A stretch of DNA of 64,000 nt. Source: Acinetobacter bereziniae LMG 1003 = CIP 70.12. Lineage in GTDB: Bacteria; Pseudomonadota; Gammaproteobacteria; Pseudomonadales; Moraxellaceae. Positions 18,164 to 27,047 of the stretch are shown here, one piece after another. The stretch spans positions 165,584 through 229,583 of the forward strand of contig NZ_KB849755.1 in assembly GCF_000368925.1 (NCBI RefSeq). The letters are read 5' to 3'. The notes beneath the pieces were generated by a model. The model was not told the origin of the DNA. It ran no database searches and saw nothing but the letters and a program-made list of their open reading frames with translations. Each line of letters begins with the position of its first letter. Position 1 is the first letter of the stretch. The translations under genes were made by a program, and so were the position numbers.

Positions 18164-19303
18164 TTAGCCCTGGATAATACAATTACGACCAGCACGTTTG
18201 GCGGCATATAAGCATTTATCTGCAGATTCTATACCGAGTGCTAAATTTCGATACTGTAACTGAACCAGCCCGAAACTGGCTGTTAATAAGATACTTTTAG
18301 AAGAAAAAACCTCGTTTTCAATACTTATACGTATTTTCTCAGCAATTTTATAAGCAAGTTCAGCATCGGCAGCCTGTAATAAAACAATGAATTCTTCTCC
18401 TCCAAAACGCCCGACCAAGTCTTCTTCTCCGACATTTTGACTGACCAAATCACTAACTCTCTGTAAAATTTGATCACCAATCAAATGCCCGTGGGTGTCA
18501 TTAATTTTTTTAAAATGATCAACATCACACATCAATACAAAATATTGTGTTTGAGAAAAATCAATTAAGCTTGTTTTTGCAGCATCATAGAACCCACGGC
18601 GATTAAGCAAATGTGTCAGTGGATCTCTTGAACGATCATCATTCAATTTTAAAATGATATCCCGAACCAGTGTTCCAACAACAATAATCGCAAACCATAA
18701 GCTCAACAGAATACTTGCAGCTAACATCATGAGCCACCAAGCAGAATCTACAAGCATATTCGATTGAATATTTTGCAGACAAAAGTAAACAATAACGCTA
18801 CGGGAAAAAGTATATAAAACAATGAAAAGATAAGAATAATCTACTAATTTATTAAGCCAGTCACGATGTTGATAATCTTTAAAAAGTGAGGGCAAAACCA
18901 AAGACTCAATCGTCGCAATGGCTAGATTTAAAATCAGCATTCTAATCCAAAGCTGTTCATCAATATATGAAAAGTAAATCATGAACGGCAGTGTTAAAGC
19001 AATTAAAGCAAATGCCAATAGATTGTGAGCGTTTCCATCTTTGCGTAATGCCATGGCATAAGCACTTGCCCAAGCTCCGAGTAAATAGAAACAGCCTAAA
19101 AGTGGTGCTGTTAATGTCAACTGTTGGTTGGTCATAAAGCTTTGTGAAGCCAAAGAAAATGACGGCACAATATAACCAATCCCCAACCAAAATAAATATG
19201 TAGGTGCTTTAAAAAAGAAGTGACAAATCAGAAGTAAACTACCCATTAATATCAGGCAGATGGGTACAATTAAAATAAAGTAATGAGTATCTGCAAAATT
19301 CAC
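18164..19303 (-). CDS. Membrane-bound diguanylate cyclase (GGDEF)
   Basis: Makes cyclic di-GMP from two GTP. About seven N-terminal membrane segments form a probable sensor, followed by a GGDEF domain: DPLTHLLNRRGFYDAA, CDVDHFKKINDTHGHLIGDQIL and the active-site GRFGGEEFIVLL. The four residues that would form the RxxD inhibitory site are GEED, so the arginine is missing and product inhibition through that site is unlikely. I prefer the GTG at 19303 (379 aa), which puts charged residues before the first helix; a TTG at 19351 would give 395 aa. Isolated gene. Confidence 0.88.
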   Translation of the reverse strand: MNFADTHYFILIVPICLILMGSLLLICHFFFKAPTYLFWLGIGYIVPSFSLASQSFMTNQQLTLTAPLLGCFYLLGAWASAYAMALRKDGNAHNLLAFALIALTLPFMIYFSYIDEQLWIRMLILNLAIATIESLVLPSLFKDYQHRDWLNKLVDYSYLFIVLYTFSRSVIVYFCLQNIQSNMLVDSAWWLMMLAASILLSLWFAIIVVGTLVRDIILKLNDDRSRDPLTHLLNRRGFYDAAKTSLIDFSQTQYFVLMCDVDHFKKINDTHGHLIGDQILQRVSDLVSQNVGEEDLVGRFGGEEFIVLLQAADAELAYKIAEKIRISIENEVFSSKSILLTASFGLVQLQYRNLALGIESADKCLYAAKRAGRNCIIQG

Positions 19304-19697
19304 GTCTGATATCTTTATGATAAGAAATAGGAAATATCGGAAAGTCGACAAGTTTAGAGTATTTTTTTATACACGCCCAATTAATGCTTAAAAATAGTCA
19401 TATTATTTTGTAATTTGATTTGTTTTTAAGAGTTTCATTTACTTCATGTGATGAAAACCTAAATTTTATACTCTTTTTATCGCGCCTTTGATTCAATCCT
19501 ATCCTATTCTAATCAGACAACTCATCTATTTTATATCATCAGCTATATTCAAAAACCATTAGAAGTTGCTTATCCACGCGAGGAACAAAGCTCAGCTTCA
19601 CTCACTATTGATTTAAAGCTTCTTGTATTCCTCAATAAATTCAGAGAGAATAAATTAGAGCAATTACTCTAATTATTAACAATAGGAATAACTTGTT
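19304..19697. other. 394-bp intergenic region with an inverted repeat at its right end
   Basis: Very AT-rich. Its left end holds the possible TTG extension and promoter of the diguanylate cyclase. Its right end holds the AATTAGAG/CTCTAATT repeat and an AGGAA ribosome binding site for the gene at 19698. I see no other gene, RNA or terminator. Confidence 0.5.
19653..19674. promoter_or_regulatory. Perfect inverted repeat, possible operator
   Basis: Arms AATTAGAG (19653-19660) and CTCTAATT (19667-19674) with the 6-nt spacer CAATTA, 22 bp in all, ending 24 bp before the ATG at 19698. Size and position suit a dimeric repressor site, or a hairpin in the 5' leader. No regulator gene is adjacent, so the binding protein would be encoded elsewhere. 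Confidence 0.45.
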
Positions 19698-20450
19698 ATG
19701 ATCGGATCCCGAAAATGGATGGAAATCAACCAAGGAAGTCTAAGCTTTAAAGAAAAAATCAACCTGCTCAAACAGACTTTACTTCCAACCACGTATAAGT
19801 ACGCCAAAACCTTTATACAATCTCATGTTAATCATACTCATTTTGCATTACACGATGTTCAAATCCCTGATACACCTATGGTTAAAGAGGCAATGGCTGA
19901 GCTAGAAAACACACAAGATCGAGTAATTTTCCACCATTCCTGGCGTAGCTTTTTTTGGGGAGTCGGGATAGCACATAGCAAAGACTGGCAATTTGACCAA
20001 GAGAGTTTTGTCATTGCCTGCTTAATGCACGATTTAGGTTTAGTTGAGCATTTGGATCAATATTCTTGTAACTGCTTTACTTATGAGAGCGCCTTACGTT
20101 CGGAAAATTTATGTCTAAAACACCAGTATGATGCATCAAGAACAAAGATTATTTCTGAAGCTATTTGTCTACATATGAATGGGTATTTAGATGAATCTAA
20201 TCAAGATTTACCAATAGAGGCTCTCATGCTACAACAAGCGACTTCATGCGATGTGATTGGTACTGATTATGCACGATTCTCAAAAACATATGCTGAAGAT
20301 GTGTTGATACAGCATCCTCGAACTCAATTTAATTCGCATTTCAAAAAACTTTTACATAAGGAATCGCTTAATCATCCTCAATCCCGCACAGCTTTAGTTT
20401 CTAGATTAGGATTGCCCTATATGATTCAGCTCAATATTTTTAAGGAATAA
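19698..20450 (+). CDS. HD-domain phosphohydrolase-like protein
   Basis: 250 aa, no signal peptide. The metal-binding pattern of HD hydrolases is visible: VIFHHSWRSFFWG (first histidine), CLMHDLGLVEHL (His-Asp pair), later ICLHMNGYL and TSCDVIGTDYA. The pattern resembles the cyanamide-hydratase-like HDIG proteins, but the true substrate cannot be told. AGGAA precedes the ATG. The stop is 4 bp from the ATG of the next gene, an alpha/beta-hydrolase, so the two are very likely co-translated and may act together. Confidence 0.75.
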   Translation: MIGSRKWMEINQGSLSFKEKINLLKQTLLPTTYKYAKTFIQSHVNHTHFALHDVQIPDTPMVKEAMAELENTQDRVIFHHSWRSFFWGVGIAHSKDWQFDQESFVIACLMHDLGLVEHLDQYSCNCFTYESALRSENLCLKHQYDASRTKIISEAICLHMNGYLDESNQDLPIEALMLQQATSCDVIGTDYARFSKTYAEDVLIQHPRTQFNSHFKKLLHKESLNHPQSRTALVSRLGLPYMIQLNIFKE

Positions 20451-20454
20451 TCCA

Positions 20455-21276
20455 ATGTTGAATAACACCTTAACCAAAAAAACGATATATTTTCAACAAC
20501 ATCCTATCCTTGTTGAGCTTTATTTTCACCCACAAAATAAACATACAATTATTATATTGGCTGCTTTAGGGGTGGCTATAAATAAATACGAAAAGTTAAT
20601 TTCTTTACTCACAAATCATGGTTTTAATCTCGTTGTTGCAGATTATCCATATTGTGGACGTAACACACCTCATGTATCTGCTCAAATTGACTATGGTTAT
20701 GCCGATCTTATTCGTGATTTTATTCCACAACTTGAACAGGTTGCCTTAGACGCAAATCTTCAATCACCTATTTTATTGGGTCATAGTTTAGGTGGGCATT
20801 TGGCGACCTTGTATGCCCAAAGCCATGACAATACAGTTATTGGTATAGCAACAGGCAATATCGGGCTAAAAAACTGGGACTTAAAAGGCAAAATTAATAT
20901 CTTAAAAGCGGTTAGTGTTATCAATGCCATGATTTTAAAAGATGGTTATTTTGCTGGGTATAAAATTGCCTTTGGCAATCGAGAAGCCAAATCTTTAATG
21001 CGAGATTGGTCAAAAGTTGTCTTTACAGGAAATTATAAACACATCATCACTCAGCAAAAGATTGTTGAAAATGCAGCCTTATTTATTGCTTTAAAGGATG
21101 ATGACTTTGCACCAATGTCATCGATGTTGGGTTTAAGCCATTATTTCAAACAGCCAATTGTTGAAATTTTAGATCTCACCCAAACCATCAAAGGAAATCA
21201 ACATAGTGCTTGGATTAAGCAACCCGAACAAATAGTCAATAAAATTAAACAATGGGTGAATAGGACTACTTTATAA
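20455..21276 (+). CDS. Alpha/beta-hydrolase family protein
   Basis: 273 aa, cytoplasmic. The nucleophile elbow GHSLGGHLATLYA and a weakly marked acid-base pair (DDDFAPMSS region, then NQHSAWIKQPEQ with the histidine) give a plausible triad. The N-terminal ADYPYCGRNTP stretch recalls the predicted hydrolases of COG4757. AAGGAATAA at the end of the upstream HD gene provides the ribosome binding site. The 3' end overlaps the convergent GNAT gene by 11 bp. Confidence 0.75.
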   Translation: MLNNTLTKKTIYFQQHPILVELYFHPQNKHTIIILAALGVAINKYEKLISLLTNHGFNLVVADYPYCGRNTPHVSAQIDYGYADLIRDFIPQLEQVALDANLQSPILLGHSLGGHLATLYAQSHDNTVIGIATGNIGLKNWDLKGKINILKAVSVINAMILKDGYFAGYKIAFGNREAKSLMRDWSKVVFTGNYKHIITQQKIVENAALFIALKDDDFAPMSSMLGLSHYFKQPIVEILDLTQTIKGNQHSAWIKQPEQIVNKIKQWVNRTTL

Positions 21277-21700
21277 TTTTTTCTTTAGACATCAATACAT
21301 AAGCACCATCATCACTTTCACCTGTACTGACTGCTTTCCAAGCATGGTGTTTATAAAAAGCCAGCGCAGTTTTATTCTCAGATAAACATTTGAGATAGCC
21401 TGTGTCATTAAACAGTTTTTCTGACGACGCTAACAAAGTGTTGCCTACACCTTGATTTTGTAAACTTGGTGTAACAAAGAGATGGTGTAAAAAATTATCT
21501 TGAAGATAAATAGAAGCAAAGCCCAAATATTGTTGATTATTTTCAGCAACGAGAACAATTTCATTTTGCGTAGATACCTCAAAATCTCCAAGTTGCCATT
21601 TCGAAGAATCCAGCCATGACCAACTCTTCTTTCGACTCTCTAAAAAAAGTTCACTCAATGGCAGCATATCTTTCGGTTGAAAATATCGGATCTTCATCAT
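21266..21700 (-). CDS. GNAT family N-acetyltransferase
   Basis: About 144 aa from the ATG at 21700; an ATG at 21712 and one at 21697 are also possible, with GGAA best placed for the inner pair. The acetyl-CoA-binding motif A is visible as LFVTPSLQNQGVGNTLLASSE, followed by CLSENKTALAFYKHHAW, typical of the small GNAT enzymes of the YhbS/PhnO type. Substrate unknown. The stop overlaps the end of the convergent hydrolase gene by 11 bp. Confidence 0.8.
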   Translation of the reverse strand: MMKIRYFQPKDMLPLSELFLESRKKSWSWLDSSKWQLGDFEVSTQNEIVLVAENNQQYLGFASIYLQDNFLHHLFVTPSLQNQGVGNTLLASSEKLFNDTGYLKCLSENKTALAFYKHHAWKAVSTGESDDGAYVLMSKEKIIK

Positions 21701-21742
21701 CGTTCCGCGCATCTTTTTTATGGCATTTCATTCTTTATCAAG

Positions 21743-22156
21743 TTAAATTGGTCTTTCCCCAAGCACCTCAACAATACGCAATAAATAGCCATCTGGATCT
21801 TGGACTAAAAATTGTCTTTGACCATGCTCTACATCATCTGCACGATACCAGCATTCTTCCAACTCACTGAACAGTGACCATTGAGCCAAAGTTAAACGAC
21901 TTAAAATCTCATCAAGCTGTTCAACTTCGATTTGAAAGTTTATCCCTCGTCCCAATGGATAATCTAACTCTGCAGTAAGCCATTGCCCTTCCTGTTGTTG
22001 TTCCAGCATAAACTGTACACCATCCAGATCAAGGTAGATAAATTGTTCTTCTTTTCGCTGATACATGACAGTAAAGCCCAAAAGTTCCACCCAAAATTGA
22101 TAACTTTTATGCAAATCTTTTACGATTAGTTCTGGGGCCAATTTGTTCCATTGCAT
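21743..22156 (-). CDS. VOC superfamily protein, bleomycin-resistance-like
   Basis: 137 aa with the two beta-alpha-beta-beta-beta halves of the vicinal-oxygen-chelate fold. It starts with APELIVKDLHKSYQFWVELLGF, and the second half ends in RQFLVQDPDGYLLRIVEVLGER. The strand with FMLEQQ in the first half and the DPDGYLLR motif in the second match the bleomycin-binding protein group. AGGTG precedes the ATG. Resistance to glycopeptides of this kind is not proven by the sequence; many such proteins have other ligands. Confidence 0.75.
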   Translation of the reverse strand: MQWNKLAPELIVKDLHKSYQFWVELLGFTVMYQRKEEQFIYLDLDGVQFMLEQQQEGQWLTAELDYPLGRGINFQIEVEQLDEILSRLTLAQWSLFSELEECWYRADDVEHGQRQFLVQDPDGYLLRIVEVLGERPI

Positions 22157-22187
22157 TGAACACCTATCCTATTATCATTTTATAAAT

Positions 22188-22544
22188 CTAAGATTCAATA
22201 TGTTGCAATATATTGATGATTTTTCCAAATGGGTCTTTGACATAAAAACGCTTTACGCCCCATTCTTCCTGAGTCAACGCGTACGTGATGATCAAATTCA
22301 ACTTCACTGCCTGATGATACAGTTCATCGACATTATCTACCTCGATTGAAAAATCAGGTACAACTGTTGAGTTTCCACCTTGTGATGCAATGCTAATTTG
22401 AGGGTGCATCATTTCATAATTGGCATAGGTTTTGATCCACCCATGATCCATGACTAAATCCATGCCTAGAAAGTCAGCATAAAATGTTTGTGCCAAGGTC
22501 AGGTCAAAAGCCTGAATATTACTGACGATTCTTTTTATTGCCAT
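22188..22544 (-). CDS. VOC superfamily protein (glyoxalase-like)
   Basis: 118 aa from the ATG at 22544 (GGAA upstream); the longer TTG start at 22556 is less likely. N-terminal VSNIQAFDLTLAQTFYADFLGMDLVMDHG and C-terminal WGVKRFYVKDPFGKIINILQH are typical of glyoxalase/extradiol-like small proteins. It lies just upstream of the other VOC gene in the same direction (31 bp), but the two are only distantly similar. Ligand or reaction unknown. Confidence 0.75.
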   Translation of the reverse strand: MAIKRIVSNIQAFDLTLAQTFYADFLGMDLVMDHGWIKTYANYEMMHPQISIASQGGNSTVVPDFSIEVDNVDELYHQAVKLNLIITYALTQEEWGVKRFYVKDPFGKIINILQHIES

Positions 22545-22595
22545 GTTATTTTCCAACGCTGTTTTTTTTAATTTACACTTTATTTTACGATTGGA

Positions 22596-23270
22596 TCAGC
22601 TCCACCACCAAGGTAAAGTTCCATTTTTTAAAATTTGACGATGTTGCTTATAATTCGGATCATATTTCGAAACTTCCGACCAAAATGTAGCGCTGTGATC
22701 AAAATATCGAGTATGCGCTAATTCGTGTATGCATACATAGCGTGTGATCTGTAAATCACACAATACCAATGCGCTATTCAACATAATGTCATGCCGAGAA
22801 GTACAACTTCCCCAACGGGTTTTAGGTTGTCTAATTGTACACTGTTTATACTTTAAACCTGTTTGTTCACTGATTTGTTGTAAGTACTTGGGCAAATGCT
22901 GTTGAGCATAGTGAATTACAAATTTTTTTAAATAAACTTCGGCTTGATGATCACTGATCAAAATGGTAAGTGATTGCTCATCAAAAACATAGGCTTGCTT
23001 TTGCTTTTGATAAATAATCTTGAGTGGTTGTTGCAGATTAAATAGTGTCAATGTAGATGGTAAACTTCGGTCAACAAGCGAAATATGTTGTTGCTGTTTT
23101 TGCCATGTTTCGATCATCCATTGTTCTGACTGTTTTAAAAAATCATCAATTTGACGTTGAGTACAAAACTTGGGCACAGTTAATCGAATTTGAGATGGTT
23201 CAACACGTAAACGTAAACGTGTTGCACGTGCATGATGAGTAATTTTAATTTCAGGAAGTGTGGCTGTCAT
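22596..23270 (-). CDS. YgjP-like zinc metallopeptidase family protein
   Basis: 224 aa. The zinc-binding HELAHTRYFDHSATFW motif (HExxH plus a downstream His) and the conserved KTRWGSCTSRHDIMLNSALV match the YgjP/COG1451 family, a branch of the minigluzincin-like proteases. The N-terminal half is a beta-rich domain (RATRLRLRVEPSQIRLTVPK). Cytoplasmic, substrate unknown. It lies upstream of two small VOC genes and downstream of the rpiA terminator, so it may head a three-gene leftward unit. Confidence 0.82.
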   Translation of the reverse strand: MTATLPEIKITHHARATRLRLRVEPSQIRLTVPKFCTQRQIDDFLKQSEQWMIETWQKQQQHISLVDRSLPSTLTLFNLQQPLKIIYQKQKQAYVFDEQSLTILISDHQAEVYLKKFVIHYAQQHLPKYLQQISEQTGLKYKQCTIRQPKTRWGSCTSRHDIMLNSALVLCDLQITRYVCIHELAHTRYFDHSATFWSEVSKYDPNYKQHRQILKNGTLPWWWS

Positions 23271-23303
23271 ATGACTCTAAATTTAATTTACCCCAATGCC
23301 TTA

Positions 23304-23336
23304 GAAGAAAGAAAACCCTTCTCCACGAAGGGTTTA
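23304..23336 (-). terminator. Rho-independent terminator of rpiA
   Basis: Arms AAACCCTTC (23313-23321) and GAAGGGTTT (23327-23335), 5-nt loop, followed on the minus strand by TCTTTCTTCT. It lies 20 bp past the rpiA stop. Confidence 0.75.
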
Positions 23337-23355
23337 ACAGGAATAGAACTAATAT

Positions 23356-24027
23356 TTAGATCGCTGTACGCTCTTCAATACCATTATTAGTTGCAACGAT
23401 GGCAACATCAGCTTTATTGATTGCAAAAATCCCGTTGCATACAACACCTGGAATATCGTTGATGGTCTTTTCCAATTCAAGCGCATTTAAAATATTCAAA
23501 TTAAAAACATCTAAAATCACATTACCGTTATCAGTAACAACACCCTCACGATAAGTCGGATCACCCCCTAAAGAGACGATTTTGCGTGCAACTGCTGAGC
23601 GTGCCATAGGAATCACTTCAATTGGTAACGGAAACTCACGTCCTAATTGCTCAACCCATTTTGAATCATCGACAATACATACAAACTTTTTTGCAATTGA
23701 AGCAACAATTTTCTCGCGTGTCAGTGCAGCACCACCACCTTTGATCATATGCATATGACGATCAATTTCATCCGCGCCATCCACATAGGCATCTAAACCA
23801 CCGACATGGTTCATATCAACCACCTCAATTCCTAACTTTTTAAGGCGTTGCGCAGTCGCCTCAGAACTTGCTACCGCAGCTTCAAGTTGAAGTTGAGGCA
23901 AAAGCTCAATCAAAAAATTGACCGTACTTCCAGTTCCCACACCCAAAATGCCCCCTTTTGGTAAGTGTTTTAAAGCGGCTTGGGCTGCAGCTTGTTTTTT
24001 CTCATCCTGGGTTGCATAAAGGCTCAT
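23356..24027 (-). CDS. rpiA: Ribose-5-phosphate isomerase A
   Basis: Interconverts ribose 5-phosphate and ribulose 5-phosphate in the pentose phosphate pathway. 223 aa from the ATG at 24027, with GAGAG upstream; an upstream TTG adds four residues and is not needed. The GVGTGSTVNFLIELL phosphate loop, the DGADEID active-site segment and the KGGGAALTREKIVA stretch are diagnostic. Divergent from ilvA with 115 bp between them, the order known from many gammaproteobacteria. Confidence 0.96.
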   Translation of the reverse strand: MSLYATQDEKKQAAAQAALKHLPKGGILGVGTGSTVNFLIELLPQLQLEAAVASSEATAQRLKKLGIEVVDMNHVGGLDAYVDGADEIDRHMHMIKGGGAALTREKIVASIAKKFVCIVDDSKWVEQLGREFPLPIEVIPMARSAVARKIVSLGGDPTYREGVVTDNGNVILDVFNLNILNALELEKTINDIPGVVCNGIFAINKADVAIVATNNGIEERTAI

Positions 24028-24142
24028 GACATCTCTCAATTAAATTTCAATTTCCTGCACATTTTGCATAATTTTAAAACGCAAAGGTGCAACGGTTTGT
24101 TACAATGGATGCTCATTTTAAACTGTTAGATGGAAAATTAAC

Positions 24143-25681
24143 ATGCTGTCTCGTTTGGTTCGACAAATATTACAGGCAACGGTCTATGACGTTGCAATCG
24201 AAACCCCACTCGAAGCAGCGCCACGAATTAGTGAAAAACTAAACAATAACATTCGCTTCAAACGCGAAGACTTACAACCTGTCTTTTCTTTCAAGCTGCG
24301 CGGTGCTTATAACCGTATCAGCCAATTACCGAAATCTCAGTTGGAACGTGGCGTTATTACTGCTTCTGCGGGTAACCATGCACAAGGCGTGGCTTTATCT
24401 GGTCAAAAGTTAGGTATTCGCGCCATTATTGTGATGCCCAAAACCACACCCGATATTAAAGTACAAGCCGTTAAACGTTTGGGTGGTGAAGTGGTTCTCC
24501 ACGGCGATTCTTTTGATGTTGCCAATAAATATGCAATTCAACGTGCAGCAGATGAAGGAATGACCTTTATTCCACCTTATGATGATGAACTGGTGATGGC
24601 TGGGCAAGGAACGATAGCCAATGAAATTTTACGTCAATGGCGCGATGTTGAATATGTATTCGTTGCGGTTGGTGGTGGTGGTCTTATTGCAGGTGTAGCA
24701 GCGTATCTGGGAGATGTCGCACCACATGTCAAAGTCATCCCTGTAGAATATGATGAATCTGCCTGTCTAAAAGCCGCTTTAGAAGCTAAAGAACGCGTGA
24801 TTTTACCTTCTGTTGGTTTATTCGCTGATGGCACAGCTGTGGCTCAGATTGGTGAGAAACCATTTGAAGTTATTCAATTACAAAAATCTGATCTTTCAGG
24901 ACCAATTGTTGAGCCAGAGGTTGTTTTAGTCAACACCGATGAAATCTGTACAGCGATTAAAGATACTTATGACGAATGTCGCAGTATCGTAGAACCTTCT
25001 GGTGCAATGGCTTTGGCAGGTATCAAAAAATATGTAGAAATGCATGGGCTTGAAGGCAAGAACATGGTGTCAATTGTTTGTGGTGCAAACATGAACTTTG
25101 ACCGTTTACGCTATATTGCTGAAAGAACTGAATTAGGTGAACGTAAAGAAGCGATTTTTGCAGTTACGATCCCAGAAGAAAAAGGCTCTTTCCTTAACTT
25201 CTGTCGTGCTTTACAAGGTCGTAATATCACTGAATTTAACTATCGCGCAAGTGATGCTTCAGCAGCTCAGGTTTTTGTCGGTATTAGTTTGAAATTTGGT
25301 GAAAAAGAACGCCATGACATCTATGAAGCATTGAAAGTTCATTATGATGTTGATGATCTATCTGATGATGAAGTCGCAAAACTGCATATTCGTTATTTGA
25401 TTGGTGGTCATGCAGATATTGCCAATGAACGCTTATTCCGAGTTGAATTCCCTGAACGCCCAGGCGCATTATTGACTTTCCTTGAACGTTTGGGTCCTAC
25501 ACATAACATCAGCTTATTCCATTATCGTAATCATGGTGCAGCTGAAGGTCGTGTTTTGGTTGGTTTGGATGCAGAGGATGCCGTACAAAACCCAGATGGT
25601 TTAATTGAAACTTTGGAAAATATCAATTATCCATACCAGGAAATTACCAATAATCTCGGTTATCAACGTTTCTTGAAATAA
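24143..25681 (+). CDS. ilvA: Threonine ammonia-lyase, biosynthetic (IlvA)
   Basis: First step of isoleucine synthesis: PLP-dependent deamination of threonine to 2-oxobutanoate. 512 aa (E. coli 514). The PLP lysine is in SFKLRGAYNR (Lys51), the substrate loop is SAGNHAQG, and the phosphate-binding glycine loop is VGGGGLIAG. The C-terminal third contains two ACT-like regulatory domains, so isoleucine feedback control is expected. GGAAAA precedes the ATG. Perfect terminator 14 bp downstream. Confidence 0.96.
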   Translation: MLSRLVRQILQATVYDVAIETPLEAAPRISEKLNNNIRFKREDLQPVFSFKLRGAYNRISQLPKSQLERGVITASAGNHAQGVALSGQKLGIRAIIVMPKTTPDIKVQAVKRLGGEVVLHGDSFDVANKYAIQRAADEGMTFIPPYDDELVMAGQGTIANEILRQWRDVEYVFVAVGGGGLIAGVAAYLGDVAPHVKVIPVEYDESACLKAALEAKERVILPSVGLFADGTAVAQIGEKPFEVIQLQKSDLSGPIVEPEVVLVNTDEICTAIKDTYDECRSIVEPSGAMALAGIKKYVEMHGLEGKNMVSIVCGANMNFDRLRYIAERTELGERKEAIFAVTIPEEKGSFLNFCRALQGRNITEFNYRASDASAAQVFVGISLKFGEKERHDIYEALKVHYDVDDLSDDEVAKLHIRYLIGGHADIANERLFRVEFPERPGALLTFLERLGPTHNISLFHYRNHGAAEGRVLVGLDAEDAVQNPDGLIETLENINYPYQEITNNLGYQRFLK

Positions 25682-25694
25682 ATTTAATGAAGTC

Positions 25695-25730
25695 TATAAA
25701 TAGCCCGTAATACTTTACGGGCTATTTATA
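25695..25730 (+). terminator. Terminator of ilvA, near-symmetric
   Basis: A perfect 16-bp stem TATAAATAGCCCGTAA / TTACGGGCTATTTATA (25695-25710 and 25715-25730) with loop TACT. The AT flanks allow use in both directions. Confidence 0.85.
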
Positions 25731-25952
25731 TCCATTTTATAAAAATAATAGACTTGCTTGATTCATCACTCTTTCCCGAACCGTCATTCAGCAAAAATAG
25801 TTACTCAATCTCCTTCTTTTGCAATGCAAGATAGAACTATCAATATCGCTATAATTTCACGCAGTTCACTTTTTAATAGTCGAAAGGGTTTTAAGAAGTT
25901 AAAACATATAGATCAAATATTTAAAACAATCATACAATAAAGTGACCTATAC

Positions 25953-26450
25953 TCAATATACGACCATATTTAAATCACCATCATCATTAAATGCCTCATT
26001 AAAAGCATCTGCAATTTGAATCAATTGATCTTCATCTTGCGTAGGTAGCAACATCCAATATGGATTCTCTCGATAAACCACTAATAATGATAACTTGTAT
26101 TGGTTGGCTACTTTTTTAATCGCATCAAAAATAATTTCCTCTGTACGTTCCATCACATCCATTTGGTCTTCAAATGAAACATCATCAGCATCTTCAAATT
26201 GTTCAAAGAGTTCCCCAACGGCACTTTCAATTTCATTTTGCAATTGTTCAGTGTCAACATTGTGCTTTTTAAAATAAAAGTTATCTTCAATTCCATTATC
26301 ATAATAATCTTTTAATTCAAAATAATGTAGGAAACCATGCTGTTCATTGATCCATTCATCAAAAGAATCGAATTCACCGTCTACTGGAATGGGTTGTGTC
26401 TTTAATTCAGCAACAGTTGCTTGTAGAAGTGGGTATATTTTATGTGGCAT
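25953..26450 (-). CDS. Hypothetical acidic protein, paralog of the upstream gene
   Basis: 165 aa, rich in Asp and Glu, no signal peptide or membrane segment. Its C-terminal part (LLVVYRENPYWMLLPTQDE, then ADAFNEAFND) aligns with LLLIYAEDYYWLIVPNHEH, then CKHFNKQFHD of the neighbouring gene, and the N-termini share IYxxLQ and a Phe-Glu-x-Trp stretch (FDEWINEQ / FLDWMAAE). The two are therefore tandem paralogs with 51 bp between them. Function unknown; the acidic, soluble nature would suit an immunity or inhibitor role, but nothing shows this. Confidence 0.65.
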   Translation of the reverse strand: MPHKIYPLLQATVAELKTQPIPVDGEFDSFDEWINEQHGFLHYFELKDYYDNGIEDNFYFKKHNVDTEQLQNEIESAVGELFEQFEDADDVSFEDQMDVMERTEEIIFDAIKKVANQYKLSLLVVYRENPYWMLLPTQDEDQLIQIADAFNEAFNDDGDLNMVVY

Positions 26451-26501
26451 TATAATCTCTCATCATATTATTGTTAGCGTAGTGAAAAGCAAATTTAAAC
26501 C

Positions 26502-27047
26502 TCAAGTCGATCTAGAACAATCAAATAATGCATAGTGCTCTATACTGACATCTTCATCATGAAATTGTTTATTAAAATGTTTACAGAATTTTTCGATTTT
26601 ATGCTCATGGTTGGGGACAATTAACCAATAATAATCTTCAGCGTAGATCAGAAGCAACTCATGCTGATGTTGTTTTGCTTCGGTTAATATTTCTTCAAAT
26701 ACAATATCATAGACTTGATCTTGCACATTATAATAACGCCCAATAACATCTTTATGCAATTCATAATGATCAAATAAAGGTTGAGCTCTTTGACGAATGG
26801 TACTTTGAATACCTAGACCATCAACGGCATATTCATGAAATACCGCACTTCGCTCAATCTGATTTTCATGAAATTCCATGCGATCTATTTTCATCAAATA
26901 CGCACGAAAACGACCACCGAATTTTTCAGCAGCCATCCAATCCAGAAACTCTTCAAAACTTTTACGATACTTCTTTTTTGGTATATCCCTTTGCTTCAAT
27001 TCAGGGAACCAATGTTGGAGTATTTTATAAATTTTTTTATCGTCCAT
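26502..27047 (-). CDS. Hypothetical soluble protein, paralog of the downstream gene
   Basis: 181 aa, more basic at the N-terminus (KKKYRKS) than its paralog at 25953-26450. Shared features are the IYKILQHWFPELKQ opening, a central acidic helix and the LLLIYAEDYYWLIVP motif near the C-terminus. No known family. It is the promoter-proximal gene of the pair and both are transcribed leftward. The 234 bp upstream separate it from the divergent ktrA gene. Confidence 0.65.
   Translation of the reverse strand: MDDKKIYKILQHWFPELKQRDIPKKKYRKSFEEFLDWMAAEKFGGRFRAYLMKIDRMEFHENQIERSAVFHEYAVDGLGIQSTIRQRAQPLFDHYELHKDVIGRYYNVQDQVYDIVFEEILTEAKQHQHELLLIYAEDYYWLIVPNHEHKIEKFCKHFNKQFHDEDVSIEHYALFDCSRST

Noticed and set aside
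21743..22544. The two neighbouring VOC genes as a recent duplication
   Set aside because: Outside general fold motifs the two proteins share little sequence, so they are not a recent tandem copy.
25758..25940. 60-codon frame downstream of ilvA
   Set aside because: No ribosome binding site, no recognisable composition, and it begins after the ilvA terminator without a visible promoter.
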